Positions 1-6,105 are shown, counted from the first letter of the stretch. The stretch: DNA of 17,412 bases from Patescibacteria group bacterium (GCA_018817365.1 JAHISY010000047.1:1-17412); one strand, 5' to 3'. The notes: a model not told the origin generated them from the sequence alone. Program-made: numbers and translations.

Positions 1-515
1 CAAGTAACAGTTATATGATTCCATTCTGACAAGGTTGTAATTTTACTCTGAGAATACCAACTTCCTGTGAGATAAGATATTCTTATTTTACTAACGATTC
101 CATCATAATCATTGCTTATCCATAAATATTTTGATAGATCTGAATTTGTTGAAGGGTTGTGTTCTATAATCAAACGATCACCGATTGAACTTGCAGAATT
201 TGCGTTAAACCAAGACTCAAATGTAAATGCATCAGGTTTAAGTAAAACAGTCCCACCTAAATCAACATAATCATCCACACCATCAAAACTTAAAGCATTT
301 CCAACTTTCCCAGTTGTCCACACAGGACCATTAATCAATGTTCCATCATTACTATCATAAGAATCATAAGCAGTTGTTCCAGAGCCTTCATCAAATTTCC
401 AATAAGAAACCATTCCAGTAGGACAATCTCCTGTTTCAAATGTAACAGCGCTAACAACTCCCGCTAGACCGAACAAAACAACTAAACCGATAATGGTTTT
501 TTTAAAATTAGTCAT
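1..515 (-). CDS. Secreted LamG-domain (concanavalin A-like) protein, 3' part missing
   Basis: This frame is open from an ATG at 515 to the left edge, so only the first 171 or so residues are present. The start MTNFKKTIIGLVVLFGLAG, followed by VVSA, is a signal peptide: lysines, a hydrophobic core and an Ala-type cleavage site near residue 24. The mature part has the features of a LamG/laminin-G-like jelly-roll domain: SYWKFDEGSGTTAYDS, then NDGTLINGP, GKVGNALSFDGVDDYVDLG, and later FTFESWFNA. Such domains bind sugars or proteins on exported adhesins and glycan-active enzymes. I infer a surface or secreted adhesin-like protein; whether it carries an LPXTG sorting signal for the sortase at 3905 cannot be seen. 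The gene is visibly more AT-rich than recA or uvrD. No Shine-Dalgarno sequence precedes the ATG. Confidence 0.85.
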   Translation of the reverse strand, partial: MTNFKKTIIGLVVLFGLAGVVSAVTFETGDCPTGMVSYWKFDEGSGTTAYDSYDSNDGTLINGPVWTTGKVGNALSFDGVDDYVDLGGTVLLKPDAFTFESWFNANSASSIGDRLIIEHNPSTNSDLSKYLWISNDYDGIVSKIRISYLTGSWYSQSKITTLSEWNHITVT

Positions 516-558
516 GATTATGTTGTTTAGTAAATAAAAATAAAATAAAAAAGAAAAC

Positions 559-586
559 TCAATCCCAGCGGATTGATTTTTCTTCT
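559..586. terminator. Bidirectional hairpin terminator
   Basis: A perfect 7-bp stem (TCAATCC at 559-565, GGATTGA at 570-576) closes a CAGC loop. On the minus strand it is followed by a long T-rich tract (558 down to about 535), so it probably ends transcription from the 142-aa gene at 713-1141. The plus side also has a TTTTTCTTCT run. A second 5-bp hairpin (GGCGT 591-595, ACGCC 604-608) lies beside it. Confidence 0.55.
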
Positions 587-712
587 AGTGGGCGTTCTGT
601 TGGACGCCAAACAGCCATTTTTTAGAGAGGATTAAAAACCAAGGAAGAAGAAGAGCGAGTTTAGTTTAAAATTTCTTCAGAAAAGATAGCAAGTCAAAAT
701 TGAATAATTTTT

Positions 713-1141
713 TTACTCGACTTTTCCCGGGTTGAAATTCAGAAAACTAAAAAAATCTTTGAAACTAATCCTTGTTTCTGCTTTCACTTTCGTGCTTTCA
801 GGTTTCGTTTCCGCTTTCGAACCCTTAGGTTTTATTTTCTCTTCGGGTTCTTCAGTCATCGCCGGAAAAGAAATTCCGGAAGCTTCTTCTACCTCTTTTT
901 GTAAACCCAGCCGGATTGCATCACGGTAAACATTTCCCCGAATTCTTTCCGCAATAGCCAAACTAATCTCGCTGCTTAACATCCAATTAGCAATCATCAG
1001 TTTTGCAATTAATGTTTTGATTTGCTCATCTCGAGGAAGTTCATCTATCGAAATATGATGTTTGCTTAAAATTTTTGCTTTTTCTCTCCGGCGAACTACG
1101 TCGTGCGATTTTTTGAGACTTTCGAGGCTAGGGGGACTCAT
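713..1141 (-). CDS. Hypothetical 142-aa protein with charged C-terminal tail
   Basis: I do not recognise this protein. It is soluble, with no signal peptide or membrane helix. Residues 1-85 look helical and mixed-charge, with a stretch LIAKLMIANWMLSSEISLAIAERI that could form an amphipathic core. Residues 95-125 form a low-complexity Lys/Glu/Pro/Thr linker, and the end (FKDFFSFLNF) is aromatic and may be a short binding motif. The frame is uninterrupted, and nothing better is coded on the other strand. It is transcribed divergently from lexA, so its promoter must share the 1142-1332 region with the putative LexA operator; control by LexA is possible but unproven. The ATG at 1141 follows an A-rich leader without a Shine-Dalgarno sequence. 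Confidence 0.7.
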   Translation of the reverse strand: MSPPSLESLKKSHDVVRRREKAKILSKHHISIDELPRDEQIKTLIAKLMIANWMLSSEISLAIAERIRGNVYRDAIRLGLQKEVEEASGISFPAMTEEPEEKIKPKGSKAETKPESTKVKAETRISFKDFFSFLNFNPGKVE

Positions 1142-1206
1142 TTTTAAGTTAAAATTGGAAAGCTTTTATTTTACTGTATTCGACTTGTCAAGCTAAAGTA
1201 AATGGC

Positions 1207-1240
1207 TTGCTCTTTTATTATTTCTCTCGAAAGAGAGCAA
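1207..1240. repeat. Nested inverted repeat between divergent genes
   Basis: The outer arms TTGCTCT (1207-1213) and AGAGCAA (1234-1240) pair perfectly. A competing inner hairpin, TCTCT-CGAA-AGAGA, lies at 1223-1236. It sits upstream of lexA and of the divergent gene, so it could be an operator or an insulating hairpin. The function is not known. Confidence 0.45.
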
Positions 1241-1250
1241 TTTCTAATTT

Positions 1251-1324
1251 TTACATATTTTTAAACATCTTTTTACATATTTTCCATCCTAATTTCTTGA
1301 TTTCTTACATATTTCTGTAAAAAT
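1251..1324 (+). promoter_or_regulatory. lexA promoter with putative LexA operator
   Basis: The ten-mer TTACATATTT occurs three times, starting at 1251, 1273 and 1305, so the spacings are 22 and 32 bp, roughly two and three helical turns. The third copy completes a palindrome, TTACA-N6-TGTAA (1305-1320). It lies exactly between a -35 (TTGATT, 1297-1302) and an A/T-rich -10 (TAAAAAT, 1318-1324; spacer 15-16). Transcription from here would start within a few bases of the lexA ATG at 1333. A repressor site covering its own promoter spacer is typical of LexA autorepression. That LexA is the protein bound here is inference, and I find no matching site upstream of recA. Confidence 0.5.
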
Positions 1325-1332
1325 ACAAATAA

Positions 1333-1959
1333 ATGCTTACCACCCGTCAAAAACGTTTTTACGACCTGCTTCGGAGTTTCATCGAGCTGCACGGGGATTC
1401 TCCCACTCTCGCGGAGATGAAAGTTTGGATGGAGGAAAATGGCTGGGGTGAAATTCGCAGCCTCAATTCCATCAAACAATATCTCGATGCGCTCGGAGAA
1501 AAAGGCTTGCTGCGCTGTGAGAGCAGGAAGCGCGGGATTGTTTTGTCGAATGGTGAAGTGGAGACAGTGAAAGTTCCACTCGTGGATTCTCGGGTTGCTT
1601 GCGGGTATCCCGCCACGATTCTTTCTGACACGACTTCCGATTTTCTCGAAGTCAGCAAGAAACTGATTTCGAATCTCGCAAAAGCTTTTGCGTTTCGCTG
1701 CTCGGGAGATTCGATGAATGAAGCGGGGATTGAGGATGGAGATTTCGTAATCGTAGAGCCGCAGCCCGTGGAGATTCGCGACGGAGATCTCGTACTTGCG
1801 AATGTGAGTGGTTGCGGGACAGTGAAACGTTTCAAGCGGAGCGATGAAACGATTTCTCTTTTCCCCGAAAGCTCAAATATCGAGCATAAACCGATTTATT
1901 TGCACTCTTCCGATGAAGGGATGATCGTAGGGAAAATTGCGAGCATTCTCAAAAATTAA
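1333..1959 (+). CDS. lexA: LexA-type SOS repressor / S24 peptidase
   Basis: LexA represses DNA-repair genes and cleaves itself when stimulated by RecA bound to single-stranded DNA. Residues 1-70 are the winged-helix DNA-binding domain, beginning MLTTRQKRFYDLL, with a recognition region around 43-60. Residues 80-208 are the S24 peptidase/dimerisation domain. The catalytic serine is Ser127 in CSGDSM and the catalytic lysine is Lys165 in GTVKRF. The cleavage site reads VACGYP, that is Cys90-Gly91; E. coli LexA has Ala-Gly, and Cys-Gly is the pair found in UmuD. The long wHTH domain argues against UmuD itself. Length is normal (208 aa). The gene heads a tight plus-strand run with a 57-aa and a 46-aa protein, and recA follows. 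The leader lacks a Shine-Dalgarno sequence. Confidence 0.93.
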   Translation: MLTTRQKRFYDLLRSFIELHGDSPTLAEMKVWMEENGWGEIRSLNSIKQYLDALGEKGLLRCESRKRGIVLSNGEVETVKVPLVDSRVACGYPATILSDTTSDFLEVSKKLISNLAKAFAFRCSGDSMNEAGIEDGDFVIVEPQPVEIRDGDLVLANVSGCGTVKRFKRSDETISLFPESSNIEHKPIYLHSSDEGMIVGKIASILKN

Positions 1960-1978
1960 GAATTTAAATCTATTTAAA

Positions 1979-2152
1979 ATGGCTAAAAATCCACCAATTG
2001 GCGACAACGCTCGAAAAGGAGCTGTTCGCAGCCGCTCTCAACTCAAACATTCAGGTGGAAAACTTTTTATCAAAAGAGACACTGGAACCGGAAGATTTAT
2101 GGATGTAAAAACTTCCGGTGGAAAATTTAAAGGTGTGCGAAAAGAAAAATAA
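1979..2152 (+). CDS. Small basic conserved-looking protein, 57 aa
   Basis: I chose the ATG at 1979, just 20 bases after the lexA stop; the in-frame codon at 1937 lies inside lexA and adds an unlikely extension. The protein begins MAKNPPIGDNARKGAVRSRSQ and ends with GRFMDVKTSGGKFKGVRKEK. From memory, short proteins with this GDN-RKGAVR-RSQ and TGRFMDVK-FKGVRKE pattern occur in many unrelated bacteria; their function is unknown to me. It is Lys/Arg-rich, has no membrane helix, and could bind nucleic acid (inference from charge only). Spacing suggests co-transcription with lexA. Confidence 0.8.
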   Translation: MAKNPPIGDNARKGAVRSRSQLKHSGGKLFIKRDTGTGRFMDVKTSGGKFKGVRKEK

Positions 2153-2170
2153 CTTTTTAACCTTTATCCC

Positions 2171-2311
2171 ATGCAAACCCAACTCAGCTTCAAATCTCGC
2201 GGAATCCAAAAGCCTGCGGAATTCCTCACTCTCGATCGCGCAAAAACGATTCTCACAATTCTCGCGGTTGCAGTAACTTTCTTCGCGCTGCTCGAGCTTT
2301 CGCTTTCTTAG
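2171..2311 (+). CDS. Candidate 46-aa single-pass membrane protein in the lexA run
   Basis: ATG at 2171 to TAG at 2311 encodes 46 residues: a polar N-terminus (MQTQLSFKSRGIQKPAEFLT) and then one hydrophobic helix at residues 27-46 (TILTILAVAVTFFALLELSL) ending at the C-terminus. It therefore looks like a tail-anchored inner-membrane peptide with its N-terminus in the cytoplasm. Codon choice (CTC, GCG, TCG, CGC) resembles that of neighbouring recA. It begins 18 bases after the 57-aa gene, on the same strand, between lexA and recA. Single-helix peptides next to lexA are known SOS division inhibitors in other phyla (YneA, SidA), but I see no sequence match, so this role is inference. No LysM or other domain is present. 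Confidence 0.6.
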   Translation: MQTQLSFKSRGIQKPAEFLTLDRAKTILTILAVAVTFFALLELSLS

Positions 2312-2499
2312 TCTTTTAGAATTATTTAATGCCAATTAGCAAAAAAAAGCCATTAATGCCGCGTAGCTTTGGTGCTTAAACAGACTAGACATTTAGAGGT
2401 AAAATCAACTCACAAAAAGCGCAGACTAATATTTAGATTGCGAAGCGGTATAAAATCAATCCGTTTAACTTAATTCTTCTACTCCTTAATTTTTCTAAA

Positions 2500-3522
2500 A
2501 TGGATGCCAACAAGCAAAAAGCTCTCGAAGCTGCCCTCGATCAGATTGCGAAAAACTTTGGTGACGGGGCGATCATGCGGCTCGGTGAAGCGAAGAGAAT
2601 TAACATCGCCACCATCCCGACCGGCTCGATTTCGCTCGATCTCGCGCTCGGCGGCGGTCTACCGAAAGGTCGCGTAACCGAAATTTACGGACCGGAAAGT
2701 TCGGGCAAAACCACGCTCGCCCTTCACGTTATTTCCGAATTCCAAAAGCGCGGCGGGCAAGCCGCGTTCGTCGACGCGGAGCACGCGCTCGATCCGGAGT
2801 ACGCGCAAAAAATCGGGGTGGATGTTGACAATCTTTTGATCAGCCAGCCGGACACCGGCGAGCAGGCTCTCGAAATTGTCGAGACGCTCGTTCGCTCGAA
2901 TGCAGTTGATGTGATCGTGATCGACTCCGTCGCCGCGCTCACTCCGCGCGCGGAGATCGAAGGCGAGATGGGCGGGTGTTTGCCCGGCTTGCAGGCTCGA
3001 TTGATGTCGCAAGCTCTCCGAAAATTAACCGCAGTCACAGCGAAGTCAGGTTGCACCCTCATTTTTTTGAATCAAATCCGGATGAAAATTGGGGTGATGT
3101 TCGGCAATCCCGAGACCACGACCGGCGGCAACGCGCTGAAATTTTACGCTTCCGTCCGTCTCGACATCCGCCGAATCGGCAGAATTGACACTGGCAGTGG
3201 AGACACGAAACAGACGATCGGAAATTTGACGCGCGTGAAAGTCGTGAAAAATAAGGTCGCGCCGCCGTTCCGGCAGGCCGAGTTTGAGATTCGCTACAAC
3301 GTGGGTATCGACAAAGCTTCGGATCTCATTCTCACCGGCGTGAAGCTCGGTGTGATTGGGAAAGCGGGGGCATTCTTTGAAATCGAGGGGCAGAAATATC
3401 AAGGGATGGAAAAATCGCGCGCGGCATTATTGGCGGATGCGAAGCTTTTTGAGACAGTGGATAAAAAAGTTCGCGCAGCGGCGAGCGGCGTGAATTTGGA
3501 TACGGGAGAAGTGAAGGCGTGA
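2500..3522 (+). CDS. recA: Recombinase RecA
   Basis: RecA forms ATP-dependent filaments on single-stranded DNA, drives strand exchange and triggers LexA self-cleavage. The 340-aa protein is full length. Walker A is GPESSGKT (residues 64-71), Walker B is in VDVIVIDSVAAL, and the signature LIFLNQIRMKIGVMFGNPE with GGNALKFYASVRLDIRR is intact. The L1 DNA-binding loop is unusual: after EIEGEMG it reads GCLPGLQARLMSQ where the family normally has a GD-(S/T)-H-x-GLQARLMSQ pattern. Codons on both sides stay in frame, so this is substitution rather than frameshift. The acidic C-terminal tail of E. coli RecA is missing. Upstream lie only weak promoter candidates (TAAAAT at 2400, TATAAA at 2449) and no site like that at lexA. 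No recX follows. Confidence 0.97.
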   Translation: MDANKQKALEAALDQIAKNFGDGAIMRLGEAKRINIATIPTGSISLDLALGGGLPKGRVTEIYGPESSGKTTLALHVISEFQKRGGQAAFVDAEHALDPEYAQKIGVDVDNLLISQPDTGEQALEIVETLVRSNAVDVIVIDSVAALTPRAEIEGEMGGCLPGLQARLMSQALRKLTAVTAKSGCTLIFLNQIRMKIGVMFGNPETTTGGNALKFYASVRLDIRRIGRIDTGSGDTKQTIGNLTRVKVVKNKVAPPFRQAEFEIRYNVGIDKASDLILTGVKLGVIGKAGAFFEIEGQKYQGMEKSRAALLADAKLFETVDKKVRAAASGVNLDTGEVKA

Positions 3523-3540
3523 AGGTTCACCAGAAAAACT

Positions 3541-3582
3541 GTTAACCTCAGATGGCTGGGGGGTTCCAACCTTGATTTTTCT
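3541..3582 (+). terminator. Possible recA terminator made from a palindromic repeat
   Basis: About 20 bases after the recA stop, an imperfect hairpin (AACCT near 3544-3548, CAG 3549-3551 pairing CTG 3556-3558, then a G-run and GGTT ending 3565) is followed by a T-rich stretch to about 3582. Its sequence resembles the palindrome inside uvrD at 13770-13799, so a repeat element may serve as the terminator. Confidence 0.35.
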
Positions 3583-3610
3583 TGCAAATCATTTCAAACT
3601 ATGTTAGTAT
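3582..3610 (+). promoter_or_regulatory. Promoter-like site without an obvious gene
   Basis: TTGCAA (3582-3587), a 17-bp spacer and TAGTAT (3605-3610) make a good sigma-70-type promoter. The only reading frame shortly downstream is 19 codons (3650-3709, MNDFSGLSREFGTPAGSIL), ending inside the hairpin repeat at 3695-3717. A small hairpin (GGCG, CGCC; about 3615-3628) would lie near the 5' end of the RNA. Confidence 0.45.
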
Positions 3611-3860
3611 TTAAGGCGCATTTACGCCGTAACACCTAACAAACACAAAATGAATGACTTTTCAGGACTTAGCAGAGAATTTGGGACTCCCGCAGGTTCA
3701 ATTTTGTAAATTGAACCCCTGTTTGAAAAATACGCCCACTACAAAATCTAACCTCCATGCTGATCTCCAGTTTAACAATTAAAAGTTTGTCTCCGCGAAG
3801 CTTGTCTCCGTGAAAATGGGGAATAGGGAACGGGAGGGGATTTAAGATTGCTTTGAGAGC
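3611..3860. other. Gene-poor spacer between recA and sortase
   Basis: I find no convincing gene here. The stretch holds a 19-codon frame (3650-3709), a hairpin repeat (3695-3717), and a 15-bp tandem duplication at 3787-3815 (TTGTCTCCG-C/T-GAA twice). Otherwise it is unremarkable AT-rich sequence. Confidence 0.5.
3695..3717 (+). repeat. Hairpin repeat family, copy A
   Basis: Perfect 10-bp arms (GGTTCAATTT and AAATTGAACC) enclose a TGT loop. Related hairpins with the same arm length and loop occur at 6027-6049 and, on the other strand, at 6083-6105. No T-run follows, so it is not a simple terminator. Confidence 0.75.
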
Positions 3861-3889
3861 TTGTAAAACAAGTTTTTTCCTGCTAAAAT
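3861..3889 (+). promoter_or_regulatory. Promoter of the sortase gene
   Basis: TTGTAA (3861-3866), a 17-bp spacer and TAAAAT (3884-3889) preceded by TGC form an extended -10 promoter. Initiation near 3896 would leave a leader of only about 9 bases before the GTG start at 3905, which supports that start. Confidence 0.55.
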
Positions 3890-3904
3890 GACGGGAAACA
3901 AAAA

Positions 3905-4729
3905 GTGCAAATACAAATCCAAAAACACGAACTTACTCGCGAGGAGGAGGAAGAATATCAACGCGAGCTGATGCTTGCGGAGGCGCGAATTCGGAGACAG
4001 ATTTTCGAATCGCGCAGCCGACGCGGTTTCGGCGAAGGGATGAAATTCGGGATCACCGCTGCGGTGATTTTCGTGATAACTTTCGTAGGAATGAATTTCG
4101 GTGCGTACTCGAAACAGGCGAATTTTTGGCTGGCGAATATTCGCGCGAGTGAAATTACAAAAGTAGAAGTAAATCAGCCGACGGCAAAACCGGATAAGAT
4201 TGAAATAAAAAAAACGATACCGAAAATTGAGAAAAAAAATGAATTGCCTCCGCTGCTCGCGGAAATTTCTCCGCCCGACAATCGTTTGATTATTCCGCGA
4301 CTGAAAATTCACGCGCCAATTCGTACCGCCGAAAATGCGAACCTCAATCTTGCGAGTTGGGATGAGATTGAAGAGCAGGTGCAGGACGCGCTCCGCTTCG
4401 GAGTGGTGAATTTTCCGGGGACGGCGAAGCCAGGCGAGCGCGGGAACGCTTTCATCACCGGTCATTCGAGCTACTACCCGTTGCTGACGGGGCGGTATAA
4501 AGATATTTTTGCGCTGTTGCCGCAAATCGAGATTGGCGAAGAAATTGAAGTTTGGCAGGATCAGCGGAAATTTATTTACCATGTAAGCGAAAAATATGAA
4601 GTGTCGCCAGCCGAGACGGATGTTCTGAACGATTCGAATGATTCCCGTTTGACTTTGATGACCTGCACCCCGCTCGGCACTGCGATAAAAAGGTTGATTG
4701 TCACCGCGCAACTAGAAGAGAGCGCGTGA
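3905..4729 (+). CDS. Membrane-anchored sortase family protein
   Basis: Sortases are membrane cysteine transpeptidases that cut sorting signals in exported proteins and join them to the cell surface or to each other. The catalytic triad is visible: His187 in TGHSS, Cys254 in LMTCTPLG and Arg263 in IKRLIV. The catalytic beta-barrel spans roughly residues 125-270, starting at RLIIPRLKIHAPI. One membrane helix lies at about 47-66, after an unusual 45-residue cytoplasmic N-terminus that is strongly charged (TREEEEEYQRELMLAEARIRR, helical) and followed by a Lys/Pro-rich linker (85-115). The class is not assigned with certainty. The GTG start is the first usable one downstream of the promoter; an ATG at 3888 is out of frame. 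Its substrate is unknown. Confidence 0.9.
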   Translation: MQIQIQKHELTREEEEEYQRELMLAEARIRRQIFESRSRRGFGEGMKFGITAAVIFVITFVGMNFGAYSKQANFWLANIRASEITKVEVNQPTAKPDKIEIKKTIPKIEKKNELPPLLAEISPPDNRLIIPRLKIHAPIRTAENANLNLASWDEIEEQVQDALRFGVVNFPGTAKPGERGNAFITGHSSYYPLLTGRYKDIFALLPQIEIGEEIEVWQDQRKFIYHVSEKYEVSPAETDVLNDSNDSRLTLMTCTPLGTAIKRLIVTAQLEESA

Positions 4730-4751
4730 TAAAATTTCAATACTCAAGTTC

Positions 4752-4836
4752 GGGCGAGTGGCGGAACTGGCAGACGCGCTGGTTTTAGGAACCAGTGGGG
4801 CAACCCGTGGAGGTTCGAGTCCTCTCTCGCCCACCA
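4752..4836 (+). tRNA. tRNA-Leu (anticodon UAG)
   Basis: The acceptor stem GGGCGAG (4752-4758) pairs with CTCGCCC (4826-4832), followed by discriminator A and an encoded CCA (4834-4836). The anticodon stem-loop CTGGT-TTTAGGA-ACCAG gives anticodon TAG, which reads CUA/CUN leucine codons. A long variable arm with a GGG/CCC stem is typical of tRNA-Leu, and the T-arm carries TTCGAGT. It starts 22 bases after the sortase stop. A TAAAAT at 4730-4735 could be its own -10. Confidence 0.97.
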
Positions 4837-4843
4837 AAATTAG

Positions 4844-4866
4844 ACATTGGAAGTTGGAAGTTGGAA
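4844..4866 (+). repeat. Short tandem repeat, TTGGAAG unit
   Basis: Just after the tRNA, a TAGACATTGGA stretch leads into about three tandem TTGGAAG units. A related TAGACTTTGGA repeat lies inside pheA at 16865-16896. Confidence 0.55.
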
Positions 4867-4886
4867 AAACATTCACGAATAAAATC

Positions 4887-4910
4887 TTGGAGATTCGAGT
4901 CTCTCCACAC
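4887..4910 (+). repeat. tRNA 3'-end-like fragment
   Basis: TTGGAGATTCGAGTCTCTCC resembles the T-arm of the tRNA-Leu 75 bases upstream (TGGAG-G/A-TTCGAGTC, one mismatch in 14) and is then followed by a CACACAAAAATT tail similar to the end of the tRNA. It is not a complete tRNA, and the closing G-C pair of the T-loop is broken. It may be a displaced attachment-site remnant (inference). Confidence 0.4.
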
Positions 4911-4932
4911 AAAAATTAAAATTAAAAAAATT

Positions 4933-6000
4933 ATGAAATCAAACCAGATTGACCTTTCGCCAAAAATTTCAGAAGACATAAAACCAACAAAAATACTCAG
5001 AGGTATGCCTGCTGATTTCGAGTTACGCGAAGGAGAATTAGACGCGAATACTCATCCGCTTTATTTAATGATGAATCTCGAAACAGACTGTCCGCTGAAT
5101 TGCCAAAAGTGTGCAAAACCAGGGCGTAGCCGTGAGATGGGCAATCCTCTCTCATTATTCGAAAGAGAAAAAATGATAAATATGGCGAGTAATATTGGGG
5201 TTCGAGAACTGGTAATCATCGGATCTGGAGAACCAACCACTAAAAAAAATTTTGAAAATCTAGTCAAACCGGTGATTGAAACAGCACACAAAAAAAGTAT
5301 GGGAACTGTTATGTTCACCACTGCTTTTGGGATAGACAAAAAACAGGCAGAATTTTACAGAGATCACGATGTAACGATTTTTATCAGCCTTGATTCGCTA
5401 AACGATGAAACATACAAAAAAATGACTGGATTTGGAAATCTCAAACAAATTTTTAAAAATATCCAAATATTGCGAGAAACATACAAAGATACTCAAGAGA
5501 GTCTGCCGAATGGGGGGAAAATAATCCGCTTGGGAATAAATGTGACTCTCCAGAAAAGCAATGTGGATGAATTGGATGCAATTGAGAAATTTGCCGGGGA
5601 TGACATGCAGTTTATCGTGAATGTGCCTATGCCTGAAGGTAATCTTAGAGTTTACAAAAACTATCAAGATTTGGTGGGTGGTGATATTGAAAAATTAAAA
5701 CGAATCGCAGAAACTAAATCAAAAACAGGTAGCCACAGCTCAGTCAATGAGGGAGTTTGTGGTTATTTTCATAATGGAATTACCGTTGATTCAGACGGTG
5801 AATTACTTATTTGCGCATATGCTTCCGATTCAGCGAATCATCTCGGTAATATGCGAGAAATAACTACTGCCCAAGATCTTTTAAATCATTATCAAAAAAT
5901 GCGTGAAAAATATAAGAGATGGTGTGAAAGTATCCAACGCAAACCAAGCTGTCCTCTGAGGGATAAAGATTATAAAGTTTTTACAGATAGTTTGGGATAA
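4933..6000 (+). CDS. Radical SAM protein with SPASM-like C-terminus
   Basis: I chose the ATG at 4933; the longer open frame would begin inside the tRNA. The 355-aa protein has the radical SAM CX3CX2C cluster motif in ETDCPLNCQKC (Cys53, Cys57, Cys60), binding a [4Fe-4S] cluster and S-adenosylmethionine, then the strand-helix pattern of a partial TIM barrel (ELVIIGSGEPTTKKNFENLV resembles the GGE region). Residues from about 280 onward hold further cysteines (GVCGYF, LLICAYAS, RWCESI, SCPLRD), as in SPASM domains that bind auxiliary clusters. Such enzymes modify peptides, proteins or sugars; the substrate here is not evident. No clear precursor peptide is adjacent. The gene is markedly more AT-rich, with more ATA and AAA codons, than the sortase before it, and may have been acquired by transfer. 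Confidence 0.88.
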   Translation: MKSNQIDLSPKISEDIKPTKILRGMPADFELREGELDANTHPLYLMMNLETDCPLNCQKCAKPGRSREMGNPLSLFEREKMINMASNIGVRELVIIGSGEPTTKKNFENLVKPVIETAHKKSMGTVMFTTAFGIDKKQAEFYRDHDVTIFISLDSLNDETYKKMTGFGNLKQIFKNIQILRETYKDTQESLPNGGKIIRLGINVTLQKSNVDELDAIEKFAGDDMQFIVNVPMPEGNLRVYKNYQDLVGGDIEKLKRIAETKSKTGSHSSVNEGVCGYFHNGITVDSDGELLICAYASDSANHLGNMREITTAQDLLNHYQKMREKYKRWCESIQRKPSCPLRDKDYKVFTDSLG

Positions 6001-6026
6001 ATGAAAACCTACAGCAGGGGCGGGTA

Positions 6027-6049
6027 GGTTTAGATTTGTAATCTGAACC
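6027..6049 (+). repeat. Hairpin repeat family, copy B
   Basis: Arms GGTTTAGATT and AATCTGAACC enclose a TGT loop with one T-G wobble. Compared with copy A, two stem positions differ on both arms so that pairing is kept. It lies 27 bases after the radical SAM stop. Confidence 0.7.
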
Positions 6050-6082
6050 ACACATTTCAAACTGGAAGTGAGTCAAATCAAG

Positions 6083-6105
6083 GGTTCAATTTACAAAATT
6101 AAACC
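6083..6105 (-). repeat. Hairpin repeat family, copy C
   Basis: Read on the minus strand, arms GGTTTAATTT and AAATTGAACC enclose a TGT loop, with the same T-G wobble position as copy B. The flank is also shared with copy A (GCAGG before, CC then TG after). It is in inverted orientation relative to copies A and B. Confidence 0.7.

Noticed and set aside
3787..3815. Two-copy 15-bp tandem repeat as the start of a CRISPR or iteron array
   Set aside because: There are only two adjacent copies, with no spacers and no replication or cas genes. No CRISPR array was seen anywhere in the window.
3842..4711. A 289-codon frame opposite the sortase gene
   Set aside because: It is the antisense shadow of the sortase: the plus strand carries the His, Cys and Arg catalytic motifs, while the shadow is a low-complexity Phe/Arg/Asn-rich sequence without recognisable domains.
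6001..6027. An 8-codon frame (MKTYSRGG) immediately after the radical SAM stop, as a possible modified-peptide precursor
   Set aside because: It is too short to judge, has no leader or core pattern, and runs into hairpin copy B. Nothing beyond its position supports it.
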